Origin: Stomoxys calcitrans
Lineage: Eukaryota > Arthropoda > Insecta > Diptera > Muscidae
Reading direction: 5' to 3'
Length of the DNA: 64,000 nt
Assembly (NCBI RefSeq): GCF_963082655.1
Contig: NC_081552.1
Location: 67,191,465-67,255,464, forward strand
Positions 44,086 to 56,778 of this stretch are shown in pieces. The notes below the pieces were generated by a model. The model saw only the letters and a program-made list of their open reading frames with translations. It ran no database searches and had not been told where the DNA came from. Every line of letters starts with the position of its first letter. Position 1 is the first letter of the stretch. The position numbers and the translations under genes are program-made.

Positions 44086-45245
44086 GTGATTTCCTAGACG
44101 ATTTAGCTGCTTCCATAATTATACTTTACCGTGGATTTGAAGAGGACTTCGCTTGTCACTTATGTTCTGGTGTGAAACTCGTCTGTTGTTTTTGAATCCT
44201 AGTTGAACGATTTATATGATTTTTTGCGCCATTTAGTGATGAAATTGCCATTACAAGGACTTTTTATTCATATTCTTCCTGACGTCTTTTACAACCGTTT
44301 CATGGGACATTTCCAAGAGGTTGGAAAAAACACGCTTACCATGAGCGTCAGCGAGGTTTGATAGCTTCCGAATTTTATTGTCTCGCTCATTTTGTCGTTG
44401 ATTGTTCCTGTGGAGAGCCGAAGCCTTGAAATTAATACAATCTGAAACCATTTACTTTTATATTACAACCGTTATTGTGACCTGGTCATTTGTGTGACAT
44501 AATAATTACGGCAAAATTTGGTAAGGATAAAGTGACTTTTAGGGGTTTCTACTAAAGGAACTTTTTAACTTTGGATATAGTAAAAGCGACATTATTGGCG
44601 TGTTTTTGAGGAAAACTCCGAAGAAAGATTTTGTCGATGTCTTTAGATTTCATCTATTCAGTCTCAAGGAGACCTTTCTTTTTTGACATCAGTGCCAACT
44701 CCCAACTGTGGTAATTTTATAACAATCAATGCATATGCGCACTCATTTATTTTGATCACTCTCTTTATATGATACAGGTTTTGGCAACCAATATTTCAAT
44801 CAGATTTCGATAGAAAGAGGATAACCGAACTTCGTTTGTTGCCTCCCTATGCTCATTACCATACAGATCATTGATAGTGCTAAGTTGTAGACAGCGGCAT
44901 GCTAGTGGATTGCTGGCTATGTTTGTTGTTGGCGCTGAAGTGCCGTGAAATTTAATTTAATTTGGTTTTTCCCAAGCCTAGAATTGGTAATTTGTTTAAG
45001 GTGTAGGCTTTACAAGAGATGCCAGGATTCCTTTATAAACCCCAATATTTCATAAATCGTGTGAATTACCTGTCAAAATAAAGGCTCCAGTATATTGAAA
45101 CCAGAAATTTACTCGAAGAAAGCATAACGCGTGCAGGAAAGAGAAATGAAAACTTTTTGTAAGGTCCAGAAATGTGTTGAATAATTTTGTTAAACAAAAC
45201 GATTAGTGTGTGTTTAAGTGCAGGATCTCAAGTTGGGGGTTCCCC
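44086..45245. other. Low-repeat stretch behind gypsy
   Basis: It may begin with the gypsy 3' LTR. It contains one small minus-strand frame (44251-44451) and otherwise no recognised features. Confidence 0.4.
44251..44451 (-). CDS. Small hypothetical frame, 66 residues
   Basis: It starts MVSDCINFKASALHRNNQRQ, continues KIRKLSNLADAHGKRVF and ends MSHETVVKDVRKNMNKKSL, strongly basic and helical-looking. It does not overlap any repeat of this window. I recognise no family. It could be a transposon tail, an exon or chance. Confidence 0.2.
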   Translation of the reverse strand: MVSDCINFKASALHRNNQRQNERDNKIRKLSNLADAHGKRVFSNLLEMSHETVVKDVRKNMNKKSL

Positions 45246-45876
45246 TTTTTACACCCTCCACCAAAGGATGGGGGTATACTAATTTCGTCATTCTGTTTGT
45301 AACACGTCGAAATATGCGTCTAAGACCCCATAAAGTATATATATTCTTGAACGTCATAACATTCTAAGTCGATCTAACTATGTCCGTCCGTCTGTCCGCC
45401 TCTCCGTCCGCCCGTCTGTCGAAAGCACGATAACTTTCGAAGGAGTAAAGCTAGCCGCTTGAAATTTTGCACAAATACTTCTTATTAGTGTAGGTCGGTT
45501 GGGATTGTAAATGGGCCAAATCGGTCCATGTTTTGATAAAGCTGTCATATAAACCGATCTTGGGTCTTGACTTCTTGAGCCTCTAGAGAGCGCATTTCTC
45601 ATCCGATTCGGCACAAATTATGTACAACGGCTCCTCCCATGGCCTTCAACATACGTGTGCAATATGATCAGAATCGATCTATAGCTTGATACAGCTCCGA
45701 TATAAACCGATCTCCCGATTTCGCTTCTTGAGCCCCGAATCGGACTATAACTTGATATAGCTGCTACACCGTCCTTATTCATTATACTTTGTTTGCCTAA
45801 AAACTTGACAGATGCGACCATGGTGGAGGGTATATAAGATTCGGCCCAGCCGAACTTAGCACGCTCTTACTTGTTT
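45246..45876 (-). mobile_element. DINE-like element, minus, short
   Basis: Termini are TACACCCTCCACCAAAGG (45249) and CTTAGCACGCTCTTACTTGT (45856-45875). The GTCC/GCCC tract is at 45382-45420. Only about two units are present, one of them fused (TTTCGCTTCTTGAGCCCCGA). The palindrome TTCGGCCCAGCCGAA has one mismatch. Confidence 0.75.
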
Positions 45877-46122
45877 GTATTTAGTGTTACTTTCAATGTT
45901 AAAAACCAAGTAGACCATCACATTTTATTGCACATATAAGTAAAAAACTTTAATTCTCTATCATTCCTTCTATAAACCCCAAAAGAAACACAAGATTATC
46001 GTCACCGCTAAACATGAAAACAGATCGCCTTCACCAAATCGGAGTCTATCAATTATAAAATCCATTTTGACATCGCTAAATTCGGTGCAAAAATCTCTCT
46101 TTGCCTTCCGTTTAAATAATTT

Positions 46123-47707
46123 AAACAAGTAAAAGCGTGGTAAGTTCGGCCGGGCCGAATCTTATATACTATCCTCCATGACCGCATTTGTCGAGTTATT
46201 TTCCCGGTATCCCCTTTTAGGCAAACATTTAATCAAAGGAAAGAATTACTATAATATAGGAGCTATAATATCAAGTTATCGTCCGATTAGGACCATAATT
46301 GAATTGAATATTGGAGACCATAGTAGAAGTCGTTGTGTAAAATTTCAGCCAATTCGAATAAAAATTGCGTCCTCAAGAAGTAAAATTGGGAGATCGGTTT
46401 ATATGGGAGCTGTATCAGGCTATAGACCGATTCAGATCATAATTAACGTGTATGTTGAAGTTCATGAGAGAAGTCGTTGTACAAAATTTCAGCCAAATTG
46501 GATAATAATTCCCACCTCCAGATGCTCAAAAAGTCAAGAACCCTGATCGGCTTATATGGCAGCTATATCAGGTTATGGACCATATTTGTCACAGTTGTTG
46601 GAAGTCATAACAAAACACTTTTTGCAAAATTTCAGCCACATCAGATAATAATTGCGTCCTCTAGTGCCTCAAGAAATCAAGATTGAAGATCGGTTTATAT
46701 GACAGCTATTTCACGTTATAGACCTACAATATTTGAACCATACTTAGCACAGGTGTTGGAAGTCATAACAAAACACCTCATGCAAAATTTCAGCCAAATC
46801 GGATAAGAATTGCGCCCTGTATAGGCTGAAGAAGTCAAGACCCCAGATAGGTTTATATGACAGCTTTATCAGGTTATGAACCGATTTGAACCATACTTGG
46901 ATATCATACCAAAACACGTGGTGTAAAATTTCATTCCAATCGGATAAGAATTGCGCACTCTAGAGGCTCAAGAAGTCAAGACCCAAGATCGGTTTATATG
47001 GCAGCTATATCAGGTTATGGACCGATGTGAACCTCACTTGGCACAGTTGTTAGATATCATAACAAAACACGTTGTGCAAGATTTCATTCAAATCGGATAA
47101 GAATTGCGCACTCTAAAGGCTCAAGATGTCAAGACCCAAGATCGGTTTATATGGCCCGTATTTGACAAAGTTGTTGGAAGTCGTAACAGAAAACCACACG
47201 CAAAATTTCAGCAAAATCGGGCAAAAATTGCGGCTTGTTAGGACTCAAGAAGTCAAATCGAGACATTGATTTATATGGGAGCTATATCAGGTTATGCACC
47301 GATTCGAACCATACTTAGCACAATTGCTGGAAATCATAACACTACATGCAAAATTTCAGCCAAAATGGACAAAAATTGCGGCTTCCAGGGGCTCAAGAAG
47401 TCAAATCGAGAGATCGGTTTATATGGGAGCTATATCCAAATCTGAACCGATGTGGCCCATTTGCAATCCCCAACGACCTACATCAATATTAAGTACCCGT
47501 GCAAAATTTCAAGCGGCTAGCATTACGCGTTCGACCGCTATCGTGATTTCGACAGACGGAGGGACGGGTATAGCTAGATCAGCTCAGAACGTCGAGACGA
47601 TCAAGAATACATATACTTTATGGGGTCTCAGACGAATATTTCGAGTAGTTACAAACAGAATGACGAAATTAGTATACCCCCCATCCTATGGTGGAGGGTA
47701 TAAAAAT
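46123..47707 (+). mobile_element. DINE-like element, chimeric A/B, long
   Basis: The left end is AAACAAGTAAAAGCGTGG (46123) and the right end GGTGGAGGGTATAAAAA (47707). It has about nine units. Those after about 47160 carry subtype B wording (AATCGGGCAAAAATTGCGGC), and the first ones subtype A. The GACAGACGGAGGGACGG tract lies at 47549-47568. The 100-150 residue frames across it are unit translations. Confidence 0.75.
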
Positions 47708-48361
47708 ACACTTTTGTGGAAAATAAAATCCAAATTGAAAATATCATAAAACCAAAACTACCAAAGATATCGTTCTAATTGTTCACAAATTTGTAGATGA
47801 ATAGCTTTTTAAAAAATGAGTACAAATTTTGGTAACATTTCTTGATGAAAACATCCAATATGCCCACACTGGGGAAAGATGTTTTCAAAATTAGCATTTT
47901 TTTATCAAAATGTCCGTAGAGACCTCAGTTCTTGGATGGCGCAAAAAATTTTTTGCGTGCAACTAGTTATTACTTGGGCCAATGAAACTAGCTATAAAGT
48001 TGGGGGTCTCATCTTTACGATTTGAGAAATCAAAGGGTTTATCCAGTTTTTTTTTTTTAGTAAAAAATGCCAATATTGTACTTCACAGATTTCCTATTAG
48101 AGTTAACACTATCTATATAAATTACATTAAACGCATCTACATTAAGTCTTCTTTCCAGTACAGTGAGCAAAATTGATAGTGCTGGGCCAAGTTTTCTGTA
48201 TAGAGACGAAACAATGAAATTTTTTACGAAAAAATACCAAAAAGTTCACCTTTTCACATTTTTTGCTTTGTAGCTCATATAATTTTTGACTGAAGTATCG
48301 GACTTTAGCAAATATCGCGACAAAGAAATAGTAAAGTTTATTAACTTTTCAAATCAGTTAA
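47708..48361. other. AT-rich stretch without recognised features
   Basis: Poly-T near 48050 and otherwise plain AT-rich sequence. No exon or transposon end is recognised. Confidence 0.45.
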
Positions 48362-48438
48362 AACAAGTAAAAGCGTGCTAATTTCGGCTGGGCCGAATCT
48401 TGAGAACCCACCACCATGGATTCTCCTAAAATTTATAC
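48362..48438 (+). mobile_element. DINE-like subtype B left-end stub
   Basis: Only the first ~77 bp are present: AAACAAGTAAAAGCGTGC, palindrome variant TTCGGCTGGGCCGAA and GAACCCACCACCATGG. A subtype A copy starts immediately afterwards, so the newer element either inserted into or replaced the body. Confidence 0.75.
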
Positions 48439-48439
48439 A

Positions 48440-48876
48440 AAACAAGTAAAAGCGTGCTAAGTTCGGCCGGGCCGAATCTTATATACCCTCCACCATGGAT
48501 CGCATTTGTCGAGTTCTTTTCGCGGCATCTCTTCTTAGGCAAAAAAAGGATATAAGAAAAGATTTGCTCTGCTATTAGAGCGATATTAAGATATGGTCCG
48601 GTTTGGACCACAATTAAATTATATTTATGTTGGAGACCTGTGTAAAATGTCAGCCAATTCGAATAAGAATTGCGCTCTTTGTGGGCTCAAGAAGTAAAAT
48701 AGAGAGATGGATTTATATGGGAGCTGTATCGGGCTATAGACCGACTAAGACCATAATAAACACGTATGTTAATGCTCATGAGAGAATCCGTAGTACAGTA
48801 CGTACGAATATTTCGAGTAGTTACAATCAGAATGACGAAATTAGTATACCCCCCATCTTATGGTGGAGGGTGTAAT
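48440..48876 (+). mobile_element. DINE-like element, subtype A, internally deleted
   Basis: The left part is complete to about 48803. It then jumps from GTAGTACAGTACGTACGAAT directly to the CGAATATTTCGAGTAGTTAC right end. The units and the GACG tract are deleted, but both termini are kept. Confidence 0.8.
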
Positions 48877-48900
48877 AAGTTTAGTTGAAGGGCATATTTT

Positions 48901-50163
48901 TTTATACCCTCCACCATAAGATGGGGGGTATACTAATTTCGTCATTCCGTTTGTAACTACTCGAAATATTCGTCTGAAACCCCATAAAGTATATATATTC
49001 TTGATCGTCGCGACATTTTATGTCGATCTAGCCATGTCCGTCCGTCTGTCCGTCCGTCCGTCCGTCTGTCTGTCGAAAGCACGCTAACTTCCGAAGGAGT
49101 AAAGCTAGCCGCTTGAAATTTTGCACAAATACTTCTTATTAGTGTAGGTCGGTTGGTATTGTAAATGGGCCATATCGGTCCATGTTTTGATATATTCTTA
49201 TCCGATTGAAATGAAATTTTACACGACGTGTTTTGTTTTTATATCCAACAACTGTGCCAAGTATGGTTCAAATCGGTTCATAACCTGATATAGCTGCCAT
49301 ATAAACCGATCTTGGGTCTTGACTTCTTGAGCCTCTAGAGGGCGCAATTCTTATCCGATTGGAATGGAATTTCGCACGACGTGTTTTGTTATGATACCCA
49401 AGAACTGTGTCAAGTATGGTTTAAATCGGTTCATAACCTGATATAGCTGCCATATAAACCGATCTTGGGTCTTGACTTCTTGAGCCTCTAGAGGGCACAA
49501 TTCTTATCCGATTTGAATGAGTTTTTGCACGAAGTATTTCGTCATGATATCCAACAACTGTGCCAAGTATGGTTGAAATCGGTCCATAACCTGATATAGC
49601 TGTCATATAAACAGATCTGGGGATTTGACTTCTTGAGCTTCTAGAGGGCGCAATTCCTATCCGATTTGGCTGAAATTTTGCATGACGTATTTTAGTTTTA
49701 CTTTCAACCACTGTGTCAAATAAGGTTCAAATCGGTTCATAACCTGATATAGCTGCCATATAAACCGATCTGGGATCTTGACTTCTTGACCCCTAGAGGT
49801 CGCAATTATTATCCGATATGTCCGAAATTTTGTACGACGTTTGTACAAACGTGTTTATTATGTTCTGAATCGGTCTATAGCCCGATACAGATCCCATATA
49901 AATCGTTCTCTCTATTTTACTTCGTGAGCCCCAATGGGTGCAATTCTTATACGAATTGGCTGAAATTTTACACAGGTCTCCAATATATAATTTAATTGTG
50001 GTCCGAACCGGACCATATCTTGATATCGTTTTAATAGCAGGGCAACTCTTTTCTTATATCCTTTTTAGCCTAAGAAGAGATGCCGGGAAAACAACTCGAC
50101 AAATGCGATCCATGGTGGAGGGTATATAAGATTCGGCCCGGCCGAACTTAGCACGCTTTTTTT
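48901..50163 (-). mobile_element. DINE-like element, subtype A, minus
   Basis: TATACCCTCCACCATAAG is at 48903 and the GTCC/GTCT run at 49036-49074, followed by six units, one of them short (49195). The left terminus is at 50139-50160, with the ACTTGTTTT tail replaced by poly-T. The GC palindrome TTCGGCCCGGCCGAA is intact. Confidence 0.8.
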
Positions 50164-50165
50164 TT

Positions 50166-50758
50166 GATTTTTTGGACCGTACTTTGCACAGTTGTAGGAA
50201 GTCATAACAGAACGAATGTGTAAAATTTTAACAAAATTGGAAGAAAATTGCGGCTTTCACGGGCTAAAGATGCCAAATCGGGAGATCGGTTTATATGGCA
50301 GCTATATAAGGTTATATACTGATTTAGTTCGTATTTGGCAGAAGTTGTAATACAATACCGCATGGAAATTTCAGCCAAAAAGGACAAAAATTGTGGCTTC
50401 CACATGCAAAATTTCAGCCAAATCGGACAAAAATTGCGGCTTGTAAGAGCTCAAGAAGTCAAATCGGAAGATCGGTTTATATGAGAACTATATCTAAATC
50501 TGGTTCGATATGGCCCATTTGTAATCCCCAACGATCTACACCAATATTAAGTATCTGTGAAAAATTTCAAGGGGATAGCTTTACGTGTTCGACCGCTATT
50601 GTGATTTCGACAGACGGACGGACATGGCAATTTCGAATCAGAAAGTCGAGACGACTAAGAATATATATACTTTATTGGGTCATAGACGAATATTTCGAGG
50701 TGTTACAAACGGAATGACTAGATTAGTATACACCCATCCTATGGTGGTGGGTATAAAA
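50166..50758 (+). mobile_element. DINE-like subtype B, 5'-truncated
   Basis: It starts inside a unit (TTGGACCGTACTTTGCACAG). The GACAGACGGACGGACATGG tract is at 50609 and the right end GGTGGTGGGTATAAAAAT at 50758. It directly follows the minus-oriented copy. Confidence 0.65.
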
Positions 50759-50760
50759 AT

Positions 50761-51532
50761 TTTAATCGGTTCAGAAATGCTTTTACAAGCAAAATAATAA
50801 CAGACTAGCCTCTGCGAAAATTTCAAAAAAAAAAAATTTAAGTCAAAATTATTGGACACTATAAAAGACATCCCGCACGTTTAGGTCTGTTTTGTGTAGA
50901 GCTATTTAAGCACTTTTCAGCAAAGGAATTTCAAAAAGGGCCATAAATGCGCTTTTCACAGCCCGAACAAAATTTTGTAGGGCCGAGGTAACCAACTTTG
51001 AAGGTCCACCAATGGGCCCCTAGAATTTCTAGGGCCCTGAAATTTTTCATATAAACAAAGCAAAGGTCTACATTTAGAGCGCGTATCGAATGATAGCAAT
51101 CTCTTATGGTAAGATGTAAAAATGACGTAGGGGATTGTTTTCTACTCTAGGAGAAAAAATTTTATTTTGCTGTGCCAGTCGACCATTTTTTCAAACACTG
51201 TGACAAATTTTGACGTTTGTCAAAACCCAAAAGTAAACAAGATGTGCGCTCCACATAATATTTTAATACAGGATAAAAGCCAGAAAATAATAATTATTTG
51301 CGTAATGAATATTTTTCAAAAACATTTTCCATTACTGCTAGCAGTTATTTTGCAAATGCGAACGTTGCAATAAGGAGATATTTTAGGTCTTGCTTTGGAA
51401 AAGAGGAAGAGTAAGACAAGTAATGTTATTTTTATTTTAAAGACATCTGTATTATTTCCCAATTTTAGGAAGTTTTGTACATGGAACCTTCTGTACGTTC
51501 AAAAGTTGTACATGCCATAAAGAATGGATATG
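50761..51532. other. AT-rich low-repeat stretch
   Basis: It contains poly-A (50828-50840) and small frames only. No transposon termini or splice-supported exon are seen. Confidence 0.45.
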
Positions 51533-53280
51533 AAACAAGTAAGAGCGTGCTAAGTTCGGCCGGGCCGATGCTTATATACCCTCCACCATTAATCGCATTT
51601 GTCGAGTTCTATGCGCGGTATCTCTTTTTAGACAAACATAGAATATTGAATAAGAACTGTTATCCTATTGGAGCTATATCAAGTTATAGTCCGATTCGGA
51701 CCATAAATGAATGCTGATTGACATTGTAGAAGTCATTTTGTAATATTTCAGTTCATTTGGATAAGAACTGCGCCTTGTAAGGGCTCAAGAAGCAAAATCG
51801 GGAGATAGGTTTATATGGGAGCTGTATCAAGCTATTGATCGATTCAGACCATACTAGACACGTATGTTGAAGGTCATGAGAGAAGCCTTTGTACAAAATT
51901 TCAGCCAGATCGGTTTATATGGCAGCTATATCAGGTTCTATATCGATTAACGCCATACTTAGCACAGTTATTGGAAGTCATAGCAAAATTTCAGCCAAAT
52001 CGGTTGAGAATTGCGCCCTCAATTGGCTCAAGAAGTCAAGATCGGTTTATATGACAGCTATACCAGATTATGAACCGATTTGAATCACACTTAGCACAGT
52101 TGTTGAAAGTAATACCAAAACACTACGTGCAAAATTTCAGTAAAACCGGATAGGAATTGCGCCCTCTAGAGGCTCAAGAAGTCAAGACCCCAGATCGGTT
52201 TATGTGACAGCTATACCAGATNNNNNNNNNNNNNNNNNNNNNNNNNNNNNNNNNNNNNNNNNNNNNNNNNNNNNNNNNNNNNNNNNNNNNNNNNNNNNNN
52301 NNNNNNNNNNNNNNNNNNNNNNNNNNNNNNNNNNNNNNNNNNNNNNNNNNNNNNNNNNNNNNNNNNNNNNNNNNNNNNNNNNNNNNNNNNNNNNNNNNNN
52401 NNNNNNNNNNNNNNNNNNNNNCATATTTGGCACAGTTGTTGGATATCATAACAAAATACTACGTGCCAAAATTCATTCAAATTGGATAAGAATTGCGCCC
52501 TCTAGAAGCTCAAGAAGTCAAGAGCCCAGATCGGTTTATATGGCAGCTATATAAGGTTATGGACCGATTTAAACCATACTTCGGTCAGTTGTTGGATATC
52601 ATAACGACACACGTCGTGCAAAATTTCATTCCAATCGGATAAGAATAGCGCACTCTAGAGGCTCAAGAAGTCAAGACCCCAGATGGGTTTATATGGCAGC
52701 TATATCAGGTTATGGAACGATTTGAACCATACTTGGGACAATTGTTGGACATAATAACGAAACACGTCGTGCAAAATTTCATTACAATCGGATAAGAATT
52801 GCGCACTCTAGAGGCTCAAGAAGTCAAGACTCAAGATCGGTTTATATGGCAGCTATATCAGGCTATAAACCGATTTGAACCACACTTGGCACAGTTGTTG
52901 GATATCATAACAAAACACGTCGTGCAAAATTTCATTCCAATCGGATAAGAATTGCGCACTCTAGAGGCTCAAGAAGTCAAGACCCAAGATCGGTTTTTAT
53001 GGCAGCTATATCAAAACATGGACCGATATGGCCCATTTACAATACCAACCGACCTACACTAATAAGAAGTATATGTGCAAAATTTCAAGCGGCTATCTTT
53101 ACTCCTTCGGAAGTTAGCGTGCTTTCGACAGACAGACGGACGGACATGGCTAGATCGACATAAAATTTCACGACGATCAAGAATATATATACTTTATGGG
53201 GTCTTAGACGAATATTTCGAGTAGTTACAATCAGAATGACGAAATTAGTATACCCCCCATCTTATGGTGGAGGGTATAAC
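51533..53280 (+). mobile_element. DINE-like element, subtype A, with assembly gap
   Basis: Left end AAACAAGTAAGAGCGTGC, right end GGTGGAGGGTATAAC. Positions 51533-52221 are almost identical to 30213-30916. After the gap the units are of the common subtype A and number about five. The GACAGACGGACGGACATGG tract is at 53128. The gap may hide the junction between the two types of units. Confidence 0.75.
52222..52421. other. Assembly gap, 200 N
   Basis: An unsequenced run of N inside a tandem unit array of a DINE-like element. Open frames across it are meaningless. Confidence 1.
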
Positions 53281-53775
53281 AGGTTCTTTGCACGGTATCT
53301 CTTTTTAGGCAAACAAGGAATAATGAATAAGAACTGTTATGCTTTTGGTACTCTATTAAGTTACATATATATACCATAAATAACTTGAATTCTAAACATT
53401 ATAGAAGACAATGTGCAATATTTCAGTCAATTCGGATAAGAATTGCGCCTTGTAGGGGCTCAAGAAGCAAAATCGGGGGATTGGTTTGTATGGGAGCTGT
53501 ATCAATGAACACCTATGTTGAAGGTCATGGGAGAAGCCGTTGTACAAAATGTCTGCCAAATAGGATGCGAATCGCGCCCTCCAGCGGTTCAAGAAGTCAA
53601 GGTCCAAGATCGGTTTACATGTCAGCTATATCAGGTAGCCTGCTCCTTCTAAAGATAGCGTGATTTCGCCAGAAAGACGGACGGACATGGCTAGATCGAC
53701 TTAAAATGACATGACGATCAAGAATTTATATTTCTTATGGGGTCTCAGAAGCATATTTCGAGGTTTTACAACGCC
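53281..53775 (+). mobile_element. DINE-like fragment, truncated
   Basis: It begins inside the left region (TTCTTTGCACGGTATCTC), so the terminus is missing. Two units, CATGGCTAGATCGACTTAA at 53687 and a decayed core follow. The right end is lost. It abuts the preceding copy without spacer. Confidence 0.65.
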
Positions 53776-53948
53776 AAATACGACATACGCCATATTTGGA
53801 TAAAGTATGTCATAAAATATGAACTGCTTGACCTTAATCCACTATTTTTAATTGAATCAATATAGTATGTATTCGAAATATGTCATTTTTTTCCCCCGCC
53901 AAAAATAACCCTACCCTTCGCAACAGGTAAGAACACAACTTAAGATTT

Positions 53949-55010
53949 AACAAGTAAAAGCGTGCTAAGTTCGGCCGGCCGAATCTTATATACCCTCCAC
54001 CATGGATCGCATTTGTCGAGTTCTTTTCCCGGCATCTCTTCTTAGGCAAAAAAAGGATATAAGAAAAGATTTGCTCTGCTATTAGAGCGATATTAAGATA
54101 TGGTCCGGTTTGGACCACAATTAAATTATATTTATGTTGGAGACCTGTGTAAAATGTCAGCCAATTCGAATAAGAATTGCGCCCTTTGTGGGCTCAAGAA
54201 GTAAAATAGAGAGATCGATTTATATGGGAGCTGTATCGGGCTTGTAGCGATTCAGACCATAATAAACACGTATGTTAATGGTCATGAGAGAATCCGTCGT
54301 ACAAAATTTCAGGCAAATCGGATAATAATTGCGACCTCTAGAGGCTCAAGAAGTCAAGATCCCAGATCGGTTTATATGGCAGCTATATCAGGTTATGAAC
54401 CGATTTGAACCATATTGGGCACAGCTATTGGATATCGTAACACAACAGGTCGTGCAAAATTTCATTACAATAGGACAAGAATTGCACACTCTAGAGGCTC
54501 AAGAAGTCAAAACCCCAGATCGGTGTATATGGCAGCTATATCAGGTTATGGACCGATTTCAACCATACTTGGCACAGTTGTTGGATATCATAACAAAACA
54601 CTTCGTGCAGAATTTCACTTCAATCGGATAAGAATTGCGCACTCTAGAGGCTCAAGAAGCCAAGACCCAAGATCGGTTTATATGGCAGCTATATCAAAAC
54701 ATGGACCGATATGGCCCATTTACAATACCAACCGACCTACACTAATAAGAAGTATTTGTGCAAAATTTCAAGCGGCTAGCTTTACTCCTTTGGAAGTTAG
54801 CGTGCTTTCGACAAACAGACGGACGGACGGACGGACAGACGGACGGACAGACGGACGGACAGACGGACGGACATGGCTAGATCGACATAAAATGTCACGA
54901 CGATCAAGAATATATATACTTTATGGGGTCTCAGATGAATATTTCGAGTAGTTACAATCAGAATGACGAAATTAGTATACCCCCCATCTTATGGTGGAGG
55001 GTATAAAAAT
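53949..55010 (+). mobile_element. DINE-like element, subtype A, complete, long GACG/GACA run
   Basis: The left end is AACAAGTAAAAGCGTGC with palindrome TTCGGCCGGCCGAA, the same shortened form as at 838. It has four units, then a GACG/GACA microsatellite at 54811-54872, the longest of the window. The right end is GGTGGAGGGTATAAAAAT. Confidence 0.85.
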
Positions 55011-55197
55011 GTCTTTTTGTGAAAAACATTGTACCTTCGAGTTATATCTAACTTATACTTATGTTAAAAGCGGAAAGCAGGTAATTAATAATATACTATA
55101 GTTGAAATATAACAGGTGTGTGGTGTATATTAGACTTCATTCATATATAAGACATAAGATATCACTTCATTCATAACTCAGAAATGGCGTCAATAAT

Positions 55198-56778
55198 AAA
55201 CAAGTAAAAGCGTGCTAAGTTCGGCCGGGCCGAATCTTACATCCCTCCACCATTGCATTTGTCGAGTTCTTCTCCCGCCATCTCTTCTTAGGCAAAAAAA
55301 GGATATAAGAAAAGATTTGCTCTGCTATTAGAGCGATATCAAGATATGGTCAGGTATAAAATTTCAGCCAATTCGAATAAGAATTGCGCCCTTTGGGGGC
55401 TCAAGAAGTAAAATAGAGAGATCGATTTATATGGGAGCTGTATCTGGCTATAGACCGATTCAGACCGTAACTAACACTTATGTTGATGGTCATGAGAAAT
55501 CCGTCGTACAAAATTTCAGACAAATCGGATAATAATTGTGACCTCTAGAGGCTTAAGAAGTCATGATCCCAGATCGGTTTATATGGCAGCTATATCAGGT
55601 TGTGAACCGATTTGAACTTTATTTGACACAGTTGTTGAAAGTAAGAATAAAATACTTCATGAAAATTTTCAACCAAATCGGATAGTAATTGCGCCCTCTA
55701 GAAGCTCAAGAAGTCAAGTCCCCAGATCTGTTTATATGACAGCTATATCAGGTTATGAACCGATTTGAACCACACTTGGCACAGTTGTTGGATATCATAA
55801 CAAAACACTTCGTGCAAAATTTCATTCCAATCGGATAAAAATTGCAAACTCTAGAGGCTCAAGAACTCAAGACCCAAGATCGGTTTATATGGCAGCTATA
55901 TCAGTTTACGGACCGATTTGAACAATACTTGGCCCAGTTGTTGGATATCATAACAAAACACATCGAGCAAAATTCCATTCCAATCGGATAAAAATTGCGC
56001 ACTCTAGAGGCTCAAGAAGTCAAGACCCAAGATCGGTTTATATGGCAGCTATATCAGTTTATGGACCGATTTGAACAATACTTGGCCCAGTTGTTGGATA
56101 TCATAACAAAACACATCGAGCAAAATTCCATTCCAATCGGATAAAAATTGCGCACTCTAGAGGCTCAAGAATTCAAGACCCAAGATCGGTATATATGACA
56201 GCTATATCAGGTTATGAACCGATTTGAACCACACTTGGCACAGTTGTTGGATATCATAACAATACAATCAGATAAGAATTGCGCACTCTAGAGGCTCAAG
56301 GCATCAAGACACAAGATCGGTTTATATGGCAGCTATATCAGGTTATGGACCGATTTGAACCATACTTGGCGCAGTTGTTCGATATCATAACAAAAACGTC
56401 GTGCGAAATTTCATTCCAATCATATAAGAATTGTGCACTCTAGAGGCTCAAGAAGTCAAGACCCAAGTTCGGTTTATATGCAGCTATATCAAAACATGGA
56501 CCGATATGGCCCATTTACAATACCAACCGACCTACACTAATAAGAAGTATTTGTGCAAAATTTCAAGCGGCTAGCTTTACTCTTTCGGAAGTTAGCGTGC
56601 TTTCGACAGACAGACGGACGGACGGACGGACAGACGGACGGACATGGCTAGATCGACATAAAATGTCGCGACGATCAAGAATATATATACTTTATGGGGT
56701 CTCAGACGAATATTTCGAGTAGTTACAAACAGAATGACGAAATTAGTATACCCCCCATCTTATGGTGGAGGGTATAAA
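55198..56778 (+). mobile_element. DINE-like element, subtype A, with freshly duplicated units
   Basis: It has both termini and about eight units. The units 55878-56030 and 56031-56183 are 153 bp each and differ by one visible base (ACGG against ATGG). The GACG/GACA run is at 56604-56643. The right end passes straight into another element at 56779. Confidence 0.85.

Noticed and set aside
52174..52554. Open frames across the N run
   Set aside because: They consist mostly of unsequenced bases.
54415..54951. 178-residue frame with repeated SVYMAAISGYGPI wording (and many similar frames)
   Set aside because: Translations of the 153-bp DINE-like units; 153 is divisible by three, so frames stay open in many copies and on both strands.
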